From positions 1,614,501 to 1,678,500 of the forward strand of contig NZ_FWWU01000009.1 of assembly GCF_900176165.1 (NCBI RefSeq): a stretch of 64,000 bases of DNA, written 5' to 3'. The notes below the pieces were generated by a model that made no database searches, was not told the DNA's origin, and worked only from the letters and a program-made list of their open reading frames with translations. Origin of the DNA: Deinococcus hopiensis KR-140. GTDB lineage: Bacteria > Deinococcota > Deinococci > Deinococcales > Deinococcaceae. Below, one piece after another: positions 51,747 through 64,000 of this stretch (its first letter is position 1; each line of letters starts with the position of its first letter). Both the position numbers and the translations under genes were made by a program.

Positions 51747-52952
51747 TCAGCGCAACCGGGCGAGCCCCTCTTTGGCGGGGGTGTAGTTGGCGTTGAGCTT
51801 CAGGGCCCGTTCGTAGTTCTCGCGGGCCTTGATGCGGTCCGGCGCAACGGCGCCGGCTCCGCGCTCGTAGCTCAGGCCCAGGTAGTAGATGTACTCGGGG
51901 GTGGTGCTGCCCAGCGCAGCGGCGCGGGTCAAATTGTCTCGGGCGGACTTCAGATCGCCGCCGTCAAGGTCCAGCCGCCCGAGGTAGTAGTAGAACTCAG
52001 GAAAGCGCAGCGGATCGAGCTTGATCGCCTGCGTGAGCTGAACGCGGGCGGTGGCGGGGTCCCGCGAGAGGTAGCTGACCACGCCGTACTCGCCCACCGC
52101 GTAGGCGTTGGTGGGGGCCAGCTTGGCGGCCTGCGCGGCTTCAGGCTTGGCAGCGGTGGTGTTACCGCTCAGGGCGAGCAACTTGGCGTAGTAGGCGCGG
52201 TTGTAGGCGTCCCTGGGATCGGCGATCACCGCCTGCTGCAGGCTGCCAAGCGCCGCGAGCAGATCGCCCGTGGCCGCGTACATGTCGCCCAGGTTGAACA
52301 GGATCAGGCCGTTGTCGGGGTTCAGCGTGCTGGCCTGCCTGAAGGCGCCAATCGCCTGCGTCAGGTTGCCCTGCAGGCGGTACACGTTGCCGCGCTCGTT
52401 CCAGACCTTACTCAGGCCCTGGTTGCGTTCCTCGCCCGTCATGGCCCCCGCCACCGCCTCAGCGTCGGTCAGGACCTTCAGGGCTTCGCCCAGGTTCCCC
52501 ACCACGGAGGCGCGGTCGCTCGCCCCGATGTACTGCTGCTGGTAGGCCTGCGAGAGGGCGATGTACCCGCTGAGATCCGTGGGGGCCAGTTGAATCAGGC
52601 GGCGCAGCGTCTCGGTGGCCGGGGCGTACAGGCGCAGCCGGATCTGGGAGCGCCCCAGCCCCAGCAGGGCGCTGGTGTTCTTGGGATCAATCTCGGTAGC
52701 GGCCCGGAAGGCGACGTAGGCCTGATCGTATTTGCCCTGCTCGTAGTAGTAGTTGCCCAGCACGACGTAATTGGCCGCCGGACGGACCGGGACGGCCGCT
52801 TTGGCTGGGGTGGCCGTCGCCGGAGGCGCCGTCGTGGAGGCGGGCGTCTGAGCGGGCGCTGGGGCCGGAACAGGAGGCGTCGGCTGCGTCTGCGCGGCGG
52901 CGCTGCAGATGGTGGCCGCCGTGAGGAGCAGGCCGAGGGTGCGTGAATTCAC
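51747..52952 (-). CDS. Exported TPR-repeat protein
   Basis: 401 residues. A signal peptide (about 1-20) precedes a Pro/Ala/Thr-rich linker (about 21-60). The rest is about ten tetratricopeptide repeats (for example YVVLGNYYYEQGKYDQAYVA, LGDMYAATGDLLAALGSLQQ, PEYIYYLGLSYERGAGAVAP). TPR arrays serve as protein-binding scaffolds, here probably in the periplasm. GTG 52952 has GGAGG 7 nt upstream. Monocistronic; its partner is unknown. Confidence 0.85.
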   Translation of the reverse strand: MNSRTLGLLLTAATICSAAAQTQPTPPVPAPAPAQTPASTTAPPATATPAKAAVPVRPAANYVVLGNYYYEQGKYDQAYVAFRAATEIDPKNTSALLGLGRSQIRLRLYAPATETLRRLIQLAPTDLSGYIALSQAYQQQYIGASDRASVVGNLGEALKVLTDAEAVAGAMTGEERNQGLSKVWNERGNVYRLQGNLTQAIGAFRQASTLNPDNGLILFNLGDMYAATGDLLAALGSLQQAVIADPRDAYNRAYYAKLLALSGNTTAAKPEAAQAAKLAPTNAYAVGEYGVVSYLSRDPATARVQLTQAIKLDPLRFPEFYYYLGRLDLDGGDLKSARDNLTRAAALGSTTPEYIYYLGLSYERGAGAVAPDRIKARENYERALKLNANYTPAKEGLARLR

Positions 52953-53321
52953 TCAGAAACCTCCGGGCAGAGGCTAACACCGCGTGCTAAGGGGTGCAAG
53001 CCAAGAACCGGCGCGGAGCCGGTGCCGAGCACAGCATAGGGAACGGCCCGCTCCCGGGGGTGAAGTACGCGTGAGAGCCAGGCGCGCGTCAGCCGCACGT
53101 CCTGCAGTGGTCCGCGTCCAGCCGGGGGCGCGAGCCGCCGTGCCCCCCGGACCCGGTGGGAAAAGCGGGAGAGGGAAGGTCCAGTCACGATAGCGGGCCA
53201 CAACAGCATACCTTCAGGATAGGCAGCGGGCTTGACGTTCTTCTGACGGCGGCTGAATTTTCCACTTCGGCCACGGTTCAGGACAGAACGCCTGGTGGAC
53301 AGAGGCCATACACTGACGGGC
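52953..53321. other. 369-nt divergent gap between the TPR gene and coaE
   Basis: This holds the two divergent promoters. For coaE, TACACT at 53309-53314 lies 7 nt before the ATG. No convincing gene, repeat or RNA is seen; short frames here have no ribosome site or motif. Confidence 0.4.
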
Positions 53322-53972
53322 ATGACGGCTCCGCCTCCCCCCCGACGTTTGGGCCTGACCGGTTCCATCGGTGCGGGCAAAAGCACGGTGGCGGCCCTGC
53401 TGCGCGCCTGGGGCCTGACCGTGCTGGACGCCGACGAGCAGGCCCGCGAGGTGACGCGCGACCCGGCGGTGCTGACCGAGATCGCGGCAGCCTTTCCCGG
53501 CGTGCTGCGTGGTGGAGAACTGGACCGCGCCGCCCTGGCTGCCGAGGTGTTCGGAGACCCGCAGAGGCTGGCGGTCCTGAACGCCATCACCCACCCCCGG
53601 GTGCGGGCCCGAATGGAAGCATTGGAACGGGAAGCTGCCGAGCGGGGCGAGCCCTGGGTGGTGCAGGACATCCCGCTGCTGTTCGAGGGCGGGCTGGCGG
53701 GACACATGAACGCCGTGCTGGTGGTGGACGCGCCCCTGACCCTGCGCGTGGCCCGCGTGATGGCCCGCAGCGGTCTGACCGAGGCCGAGGTGATGGCGCG
53801 GGACGCCCGCCAGATGCCCGCGGAGGAAAAGCGCAGGCGGGCGACGGTGGTGCTGGAAAACCACGGCGATCTGGAGGCGTTGGAGGCGCAGGTGGACGGG
53901 GCGCTCAAGAGGCTGGGCATCCAGCCTCCAGTGGCCTGCGATCAGCAGGAAGAAAGCCCTGGCCCGGGCTGA
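53322..53972 (+). CDS. coaE: Dephospho-CoA kinase
   Basis: A 216-residue final enzyme of coenzyme A synthesis. The P-loop is LGLTGSIGAGKSTVAALL; the substrate block LDADEQAREVTRDPAVL and VQDIPLLFEGGLAGHMNAVLVV are typical. The start at ATG 53322 is supported by the leaderless -10 TACACT. It converges on pyrG with only 23 nt between stops. Confidence 0.95.
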   Translation: MTAPPPPRRLGLTGSIGAGKSTVAALLRAWGLTVLDADEQAREVTRDPAVLTEIAAAFPGVLRGGELDRAALAAEVFGDPQRLAVLNAITHPRVRARMEALEREAAERGEPWVVQDIPLLFEGGLAGHMNAVLVVDAPLTLRVARVMARSGLTEAEVMARDARQMPAEEKRRRATVVLENHGDLEALEAQVDGALKRLGIQPPVACDQQEESPGPG

Positions 53973-53995
53973 GGCTTCTTCGGGCGAACGGGGCC

Positions 53996-56131
<2,136 letters not shown>

Positions 56132-56144
56132 TACAATGCCGCGC

Positions 56145-57818
<1,674 letters not shown>

Positions 57819-57825
57819 CGCAGGT

Positions 57826-57950
57826 GTCAAAAAGAGAACTTCTTTTTGACCGAGAGCGAACCCGAATACCCATGGGGGAGAATGGCGCCGTGAGGGGTGC
57901 ACTTCCCCGCACCGCGCCATTTGGACACATGCTTTGGGGCGGGACCAACC
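57826..57950 (+). repeat. Dispersed hairpin repeat, copy B (also probable terminator)
   Basis: A perfect 10-bp stem GTCAAAAAGA (57826-57835) / TCTTTTTGAC (57841-57850) lies 7 nt after the stop of the fusion gene. A second stem, 57881-57897 with 57905-57921, pairs at 15 of 17 positions. The segment resembles copy A at 23890-24023, and the first stem differs by paired changes. The remaining DNA to 58130 shows no other feature. Confidence 0.7.
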
Positions 57951-58130
57951 GGTCTGACCGCCTGACGGTCAACGCCCGGGATACCCCCTTTGCCCTCTCC
58001 TCAGGGCGTAAGCGCTCCAGCTCAAAAAAGGGCGTCGCCGAGCAGCGTCGCCGCACATCTCCACCCAAGCCTTCACCTCCCGTCAGGAACCTCGTCCGTC
58101 GCTGGGGAAAAAGGAGCGTATCTTTCCCGG

Positions 58131-59624
58131 GTGCCGTTGGCCCGCCTCCCGCTTCCTTTCCGACCTCTCCTTTCCCTTCTGACAGTGCTGGCGCTGGGCG
58201 GTGTGGCGAAGGCCGTGGATTTTCCCAGCCACCTCGGCCCAGTGGTGCCCACGACAACGCTCAACCCCGACGGCCTGACCTGCTCGCCCCCGACCGACAC
58301 GCTGGAGCTCGCCCTGTGGCGGGTGACGGTGGAGGGCGCCCAGCCGGACCGGTCGTGCGGCAACGCCTTTGTGGGTTACCAGCGCACACCCCGGATTGCA
58401 AAGCAACCGGACGCCTTTCAGGAGACGGCAGACCAGGTTCGGGCCGCCCGCAGCGAGGTGCTGCTGACGAGCATGGAGTGGCACGCGGGCGAGGGCCAGC
58501 CGGGCTGGATTTTTGCCGAGGGGGTCCGGGACCTTTACGCGAAAGTGAGGGCGCATCCAGAGGTGTACCCCGCCGGGATGACCGTTCGCCTGTCGCTTGG
58601 CGGCTTTCCCGACTTCAGCCGCCCGGACGGCGGCACCCAGGCGTTGGAAGCGGTACGCGACCTCACGGGGCTCGGCGTGCCGCTGAACGACGCGGCGGTG
58701 GGCTGGCACCTCGCTGTTGCGAACTACGGCTACTTTCCGCACAGCCATATCAAGCTGCATGTCATTGACGGCGTGGACCTGACGGTGGCCGGATACAACT
58801 ACACCGAGTGGCACCTGCCGGACACGCTGCCAGGCGGCCGCAACCTGCACGACCTGGGCCTGCGGATGCGGGGGCCGGCGGCGCAGGTGGGCGTGACGGT
58901 CTTCGACGACCTGTGGCGGCACTCGCGGCAGGTCAGTTGTCCGGGGAGCACTCCCGCACACAAGGTGGTGCGGACCTGCACCCTCGTGCCCACCGAGGCT
59001 CCGACGCATCCCGGCCCAGCCCGCACCCTGAAGGCGGCGGGAGAGGCCCGCGCTTTCGTCTTGTACCGCCGCCCCGAATACGACGAGGCCGACCGGGGAA
59101 TGCTGGCCCTGTTCGGCGCGGCGCAGGGGAGCATCGACCTGATGCAGGCCAATTTCAGCCCCCGACTGCAATGCTGGTACGCCTTTCTTCAGCCTGGTGA
59201 CTGCCCGCCTGCCACCTGGCCGCCGTACCTTCAGGCCCTGCTCGCCGCGATGGAGCGCGGGGTGAAGGTCCGGGTGCTTACGGTGGACTACGGCATTGAC
59301 CGGGACGCCAACCGCAGCGGCATTGCCCTGATGCGCCTGCTGGCCCGCAAGCGCGGGGTGGAGGACCGCTTCGACGCGCGTTACGTGAGCTTTGCCATGC
59401 ATACCAAGGCCACGACGCTGGACACCCGCATGGTGGTGGTGGGCAGCATGAACCTTCACTTCTCGTCGTGGGGACCGCTGGGGCTCAACGAGGCGGTGCT
59501 GGCCACGACGGACCGGGAAGCGGTGGCCGAGCAGCGCGCCAGCTTCGAGGACGTGTGGGCGCGCGCGAGCCGCCCGGTGCCCCCGGAATGGTGGATGCGC
59601 AACGTGGAGGGGCCGAACCGTTGA
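58131..59624 (+). CDS. Secreted phospholipase D-like (HKD) protein, paralogue 2
   Basis: 497 residues with a signal peptide (VPLARLPLPFRPLLSLLTVL, cleavage after AKA). Both HKD motifs are intact: HSHIKLHVIDGVDLTVAGYN (about 205) and HTKATTLDTRMVVVGSMN (about 425). Cysteine spacing (LTCSPP...RSCGN; VSCPGS...RTCTL) and overall layout match 33223-34830. GTG 58131 is favoured by TATCTT 6 nt upstream (leaderless); an in-frame ATG at 57990 would add 47 low-quality residues before the signal. Substrate (lipid or nucleic acid) unknown. Confidence 0.86.
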   Translation: MPLARLPLPFRPLLSLLTVLALGGVAKAVDFPSHLGPVVPTTTLNPDGLTCSPPTDTLELALWRVTVEGAQPDRSCGNAFVGYQRTPRIAKQPDAFQETADQVRAARSEVLLTSMEWHAGEGQPGWIFAEGVRDLYAKVRAHPEVYPAGMTVRLSLGGFPDFSRPDGGTQALEAVRDLTGLGVPLNDAAVGWHLAVANYGYFPHSHIKLHVIDGVDLTVAGYNYTEWHLPDTLPGGRNLHDLGLRMRGPAAQVGVTVFDDLWRHSRQVSCPGSTPAHKVVRTCTLVPTEAPTHPGPARTLKAAGEARAFVLYRRPEYDEADRGMLALFGAAQGSIDLMQANFSPRLQCWYAFLQPGDCPPATWPPYLQALLAAMERGVKVRVLTVDYGIDRDANRSGIALMRLLARKRGVEDRFDARYVSFAMHTKATTLDTRMVVVGSMNLHFSSWGPLGLNEAVLATTDREAVAEQRASFEDVWARASRPVPPEWWMRNVEGPNR

Positions 59625-59672
59625 ACGGTACGGGACTTCCCGCACCCACTCCCCCACGCCTACACTGGGGCG

Positions 59673-60686
<1,014 letters not shown>

Positions 60687-60687
60687 T

Positions 60688-60754
60688 TCAGAGGGCGAAG
60701 GGCAGAGGACCTGGCGTTCGCCTTCTGTTTTGCGCTCTGCACACCTTCGGCCCT
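60688..60754. repeat. word-repeat segment after ispH
   Basis: AGAGGGCGAAGGGCAGAGG and CTCTGCACACCTTCGGCCCTTAG pair imperfectly, between the convergent stops of ispH and the next gene. Same vocabulary as 2627-2705 and 11921-11984. It may serve as transcript end. Confidence 0.45.
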
Positions 60755-61569
60755 TAGCCCTCCCGGATGTACCCACCCTTTAAAAGCGTCTGAAGCAGGC
60801 CCTCCAAATCATGCAGGGTGAGGTCGTGACGGGTGGCGTATTCGGCGGGGGTGATTTGAGACTGCACGGCCTTGAGGAGGGCCAGTCCCGAGACGCCGTG
60901 ATGGGTGCGAAAGGTGGCGTGGGCGTCGAGGATGGGGTTGAGCGCTTCGCGCCCGCGCAACATCAGGGCGTAGGGGCGGTGGGCCCAGCCCGCCAGGCTG
61001 CTGGGCAAGATCAGGGTCTGGGGGCGCAGCGGAGCGGGAAAGGCCCCCTCGTAGGGCAGCGCGACGGGCATGGTGGCTATCACCTCGCCGCGAGAGTACA
61101 GGGTGGCTCCGGCGGGGCTGGCGTGCAGACCCGTGAAGGTGGCGGTGAGGTTGAACTTCCAGGCCCGGCTGCCCACGCCGCTGAGCAGGTGGGCGCAAGT
61201 GGGCGCAAGGGGATGGGCGCTCAGCGACGCACCCTGCCCGTAGACGTGAATCAGTTCCCCAAACGCCTGCTCGCCGGTGGCATTGGCTGCCGCCGCCGTC
61301 ACTGCCCGGCCCTCGTACACGAGGACGGCGGCGCTCTCGTCGCCGATCTTGGCGTGGAGGTAGCCGGACCACACGGCGCCATGCAGGTACTTCAGGAAGG
61401 CGTGCAGGTCGCAAAACTGCACGTTCAGCCCCGCATAAAGGGCCGGTGACTGCGGCAAAAAGCGCGTCAGGAAGGGCGCGGCTCCGGGAAACATGGGCAG
61501 GAGTTCGGGAATAAGCTCGGCGGGCTCCTCGGGCAGATCATCTCCGGAGGGCAGGCCAGGTGAGGTCAT
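60754..61569 (-). CDS. Hypothetical protein, possibly DUF4388/PATAN-like
   Basis: A 271-residue soluble protein. An N-terminal region DLHAFLKYLHGAVWSGYLHA, then VLVYEGRAVTAAAANATGEQ and FGELIHVYGQG resembles the DUF4388/PATAN pattern of bacterial regulatory proteins (inference from layout). The last about 35 residues (ITPAEYATRHDLTLHDLEGL then LQTLLKGGYIREG) look like a winged helix. It overlaps... the carbonic-anhydrase-like gene by 4 bp (ATGA), so the two are coupled. Function unknown. Confidence 0.65.
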   Translation of the reverse strand: MTSPGLPSGDDLPEEPAELIPELLPMFPGAAPFLTRFLPQSPALYAGLNVQFCDLHAFLKYLHGAVWSGYLHAKIGDESAAVLVYEGRAVTAAAANATGEQAFGELIHVYGQGASLSAHPLAPTCAHLLSGVGSRAWKFNLTATFTGLHASPAGATLYSRGEVIATMPVALPYEGAFPAPLRPQTLILPSSLAGWAHRPYALMLRGREALNPILDAHATFRTHHGVSGLALLKAVQSQITPAEYATRHDLTLHDLEGLLQTLLKGGYIREG

Positions 61570-62090
61570 TCGGGGCTCCCCTCCCGCCGGGCAGACTTCA
61601 GCTCCCGGCGGTAACGCGCGGCATGTTCAACATAGCGCGCAGCGTTGCCCACCTCGCCCGCCTCACGCACCACCCGTGCCGGAACGCCCACCGCCAACAT
61701 CCCAGCTGGCACGTGCTGGCCCTCGCGCAGCAGGGCTCCCGCGGCGAGGACCGCTCCAGCGCCCAGGCTGGAGCCGCTGAGCATCACGGCGCCCATGCCC
61801 ACCAGGCTGCCCCGCCCGCAACTGGCTCCGTGGACGACGGCGCGGTGGCCCACCGTCACGTCCGCTTCCAGGGTGCAGGGGTGCCCGGCGTCGGTGTGCA
61901 GCACGGCCCCGTCCTGCACGTTGCAGCGCGGGCCAACAGTGATGGGCTCAATGTCGCCGCGCGCCACCACGCCGAACCACACGCTTGAGCCCTCGCCCAC
62001 CGACACGCGGCCGATCAGGTCAGCGCTGGGAGCGACGAAGGCCGTGGGGTGCAGGGTGGGCGCGAGGGTATCGAGGGCGTAGAGCGGCAT
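61566..62090 (-). CDS. Gamma-class carbonic anhydrase-family protein
   Basis: 174 residues of left-handed beta-helix hexapeptide repeats (VGEGSSVWFGVVARGDIEPI). Three histidines at about 65, 82 and 87 (LHTDAGHPC; VGHRAVVHG) match the trimeric metal site. A C-terminal helix (GNAARYVEHAARYRRELKSA) closes the fold. Carbonic anhydrase activity is likely but not certain, as YrdA-type relatives are often inactive. It is first of a two-gene unit. Confidence 0.9.
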   Translation of the reverse strand: MPLYALDTLAPTLHPTAFVAPSADLIGRVSVGEGSSVWFGVVARGDIEPITVGPRCNVQDGAVLHTDAGHPCTLEADVTVGHRAVVHGASCGRGSLVGMGAVMLSGSSLGAGAVLAAGALLREGQHVPAGMLAVGVPARVVREAGEVGNAARYVEHAARYRRELKSARREGSPE

Positions 62091-62120
62091 GGGGTCCTCC
62101 GGGAAACGCTGGCCCCCGCC

Positions 62121-62458
62121 TCACAGGGCCAGGGCGGCGCGCAGCTGCTGCTGGTCTTCGGGGTAGGTTAACATCCGCGCGGCCTCGTCCGCCGGATCGA
62201 AGCCCCCTCCGGAAAGGTCTCTTCCGGGGTGGTGGGCAGCGCGGCCAGAATGTCTGCCCGCACGCCCGCTGCCTCCTGCACCTCGCGGACGGCGGTCTGC
62301 TCGAACGTTTCGCCGGGTTTAACGTGCCCCCTGGAAAAAGCCCAGGCTCCGCTGCGGTAACGCAGCAGCGCGCGCCCGAGCAGCACCCCTCCCGCTCCGG
62401 GAATGGGACTTCCGGGAATGGGACTTCCGGAACCGGGAGCGGGCGTCTGTAGGGTCAC
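62121..62458 (-). pseudogene. Nudix hydrolase gene with internal deletion and frameshift
   Basis: The frame from 62458 starts MTLQTPAPGSGSPIPGSPIP and reaches a Nudix box GHVKPGETFEQTAVREVQEA (then AGV, where the family has EExGU). After ILAALPTT it shifts out of frame. The correct C-terminus, GGFDPADEAARMLTYPEDQQ then QLRAALAL and stop at 62121, is present in another frame. Roughly 40-50 residues between them are missing relative to ApnA/diadenosine-type Nudix enzymes. A 15-nt tandem duplication near the start gives GSPIPGSPIPG. Confidence 0.8.
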
Positions 62459-62636
62459 GGCCCCGAGTATACGTGCCGCTCTGCCCAGCCGCGCGCCCCC
62501 TTGGCATTGTCCAAACAGCTCGCCCGCGTCAGGGGGCGTGCGATACTGCTCCCGTCTCCACTTCCGCCCCTTGGCAGGGCCTGGCCCAGAGGGCCGGGCA
62601 CTGGGTCTTCGGAGTGTGCGAGATGCAAGGAGAGTT

Positions 62637-62897
62637 ATGGCTCAAGGTCGTGTGAAGTGGTTCAATGTGGAGAAGGGCTACGGCTTTATCGAGCATCCCG
62701 GAAACCCCGACGTGTTTGTGCATTATAGCGCCATCCAGAGCGGCGGCTTCCGCAAGCTGAACGAGGGCGACGATGTGGAATTCGAGGTCGAGGTCGGGCA
62801 GGGCAACAAGGGCCCCCAGGCCAAGAACGTTGTGGTCACGCACGCCGCGTCCACCCCGGTAAGCGATCAGGGCAGTCAACGGAACAGCCGCTGGTAA
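62637..62897 (+). CDS. csp: Cold-shock domain protein
   Basis: 86 residues. The single OB-fold has RNP1 KGYGFIEH and RNP2 VFVHYSAI with VKWFNVEKGYGFI. An extra tail (HAASTPVSDQGSQRNSRW) extends the usual 66-70 residues. It binds single-stranded RNA/DNA as an RNA chaperone. AAGGAG lies 4-5 nt before the ATG, so unlike many neighbours it has a leader. A terminator follows. Confidence 0.95.
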   Translation: MAQGRVKWFNVEKGYGFIEHPGNPDVFVHYSAIQSGGFRKLNEGDDVEFEVEVGQGNKGPQAKNVVVTHAASTPVSDQGSQRNSRW

Positions 62898-62928
62898 GCG
62901 GAGGCAAGCTGCGGGGGGAGCGGGCGCG

Positions 62929-62951
62929 GCGGAGGCGTCCGCTTCTTTTTT
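62929..62951 (+). terminator. Terminator of the cold-shock gene
   Basis: GCGGA-ggcg-TCCGC (62929-62942) is followed by TTCTTTTTT. The stem is short but GC-rich and the T-tract is strong. Confidence 0.65.
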
Positions 62952-63142
62952 GTAAAGGGCAATCGGCTGCCCCGGTGGTCTCCTTTGCCCTCTGCAGCCC
63001 CCCCCTGCTTCGCAGCTTTGCCGGTTCCACGAGGGGAGGGAGCCAAAACATATCCCCTCTGTGCGGCGAAGCCTCCCGGCAGTCCGGCGGTTTGCCCCGT
63101 TGACCCTCCGCCGACCCGCGAAGCCGTTACACTACGGCGGAC

Positions 63143-63550
<408 letters not shown>

Positions 63551-63553
<3 letters not shown>

Positions 63554-63675
63554 GTACACCGCACCTCACGTTGCGACTTTTCAGGAGGGCACCGAAAAGT
63601 CTCCACTCCCGGTGGGCTGCACTTTTGCCGCTTCTCACGCCGCTCGGTTGATCTCAAGATCAACTACGGTGTACT
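63551..63675. repeat. 125-nt multi-hairpin structured element
   Basis: Perfect 10-bp terminal inverted repeats AAGTACACCG (63551-63560) / CGGTGTACTT (63666-63675) enclose three hairpins: GACTTTTC/GAAAAGTC (63574-63581 with 63593-63600), CCAC/GTGG (63602-63605 with 63611-63614) and GTTGATCT/AGATCAAC (63646-63653 with 63656-63663). The fold is a closed multi-branch structure. It lies between convergent genes and may be a small noncoding repeat, a structured RNA or a two-way terminator. Confidence 0.75.
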
Positions 63676-63697
63676 TGGCGCCCCGAGGCGTCAGGAT

Positions 63698-64000
<303 letters not shown>

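Overview
The window is chromosomal DNA of a Deinococcus-type bacterium (phylum Deinococcota). It is GC-rich with dense genes. It carries a Gfh1-type Gre factor known from Thermus/Deinococcus, a Thermus-like glucose/mannose-binding protein, a nuoABCDE order, a Mn-superoxide dismutase and many Deinococcus-style lipoproteins. Many genes have a TANNNT -10 box only 6-9 nt before the start codon, the arrangement of leaderless mRNAs common in this genus. The species cannot be named from the sequence. I saw no tRNA, rRNA, CRISPR array, intact insertion sequence or prophage.

Layout. 1-3.1 kb: minus-strand nuoA-B-C-D-E (respiratory complex I; NuoE is cut by the window edge). 3.6-4.8 kb: a soluble histidine kinase with a dead receiver. 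4.9-9.6 kb: a sugar ABC importer operon (ROK repressor, binding protein, two permeases) with a palindromic operator on its promoter. 9.8-17 kb: secreted protein, lysS, gfh1, MFS exporter, a decayed gene, mutS2. 17.2-23.7 kb (plus): flavin reductase, pseudouridine synthase, feoABC iron uptake, MFS transporter, stress flavoprotein. 23.7-25 kb: decayed DNA carrying a dispersed hairpin repeat. 25.7-29 kb: sdhCDAB (complex II). 29.4-31.9 kb: lipoprotein and a hemB/phosphatase/haem-monooxygenase-like cluster. 32-38 kb: hydrolase, secreted phospholipase-D-like protein, MOSC protein, msrA, sulfite-exporter-family permease. 38.1-40 kb: a secreted beta-1,3-glucanase (CBM56, beta/gamma-crystallin, GH64) behind two LacI-type operators. 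40-44.3 kb: proC, prmA-rsmE, lipoproteins. 44.4-45.1 kb: a dead cydA. 45.3-50.9 kb: a CitAB-like two-component system divergent from tctCBA (tripartite tricarboxylate uptake). 50.9-57.8 kb: sodA, TPR protein, coaE, pyrG, and a PlsY-like acyltransferase fused to an acyl-ACP-reductase-like domain. 58-64 kb: a second phospholipase-D-like protein, ispH, gamma carbonic anhydrase, a dead Nudix gene, a cold-shock protein, a 125-nt multi-hairpin element and a truncated DUF212 gene.

How it works together. Central energy metabolism (complexes I and II) sits beside regulated nutrient capture: sugars (ROK/ABC), beta-glucan (GH64), tricarboxylates (CitAB/Tct) and ferrous iron (Feo). Both binding-protein operons have a hairpin directly after the binding-protein gene, which would let that protein be made in excess of its membrane partners. 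The most unusual items are the acyltransferase/reductase fusion, the 125-nt structured element, a repeat whose hairpin shows compensatory changes between two copies, and several very long (about 26-bp) intergenic hairpins built from short repeated words.
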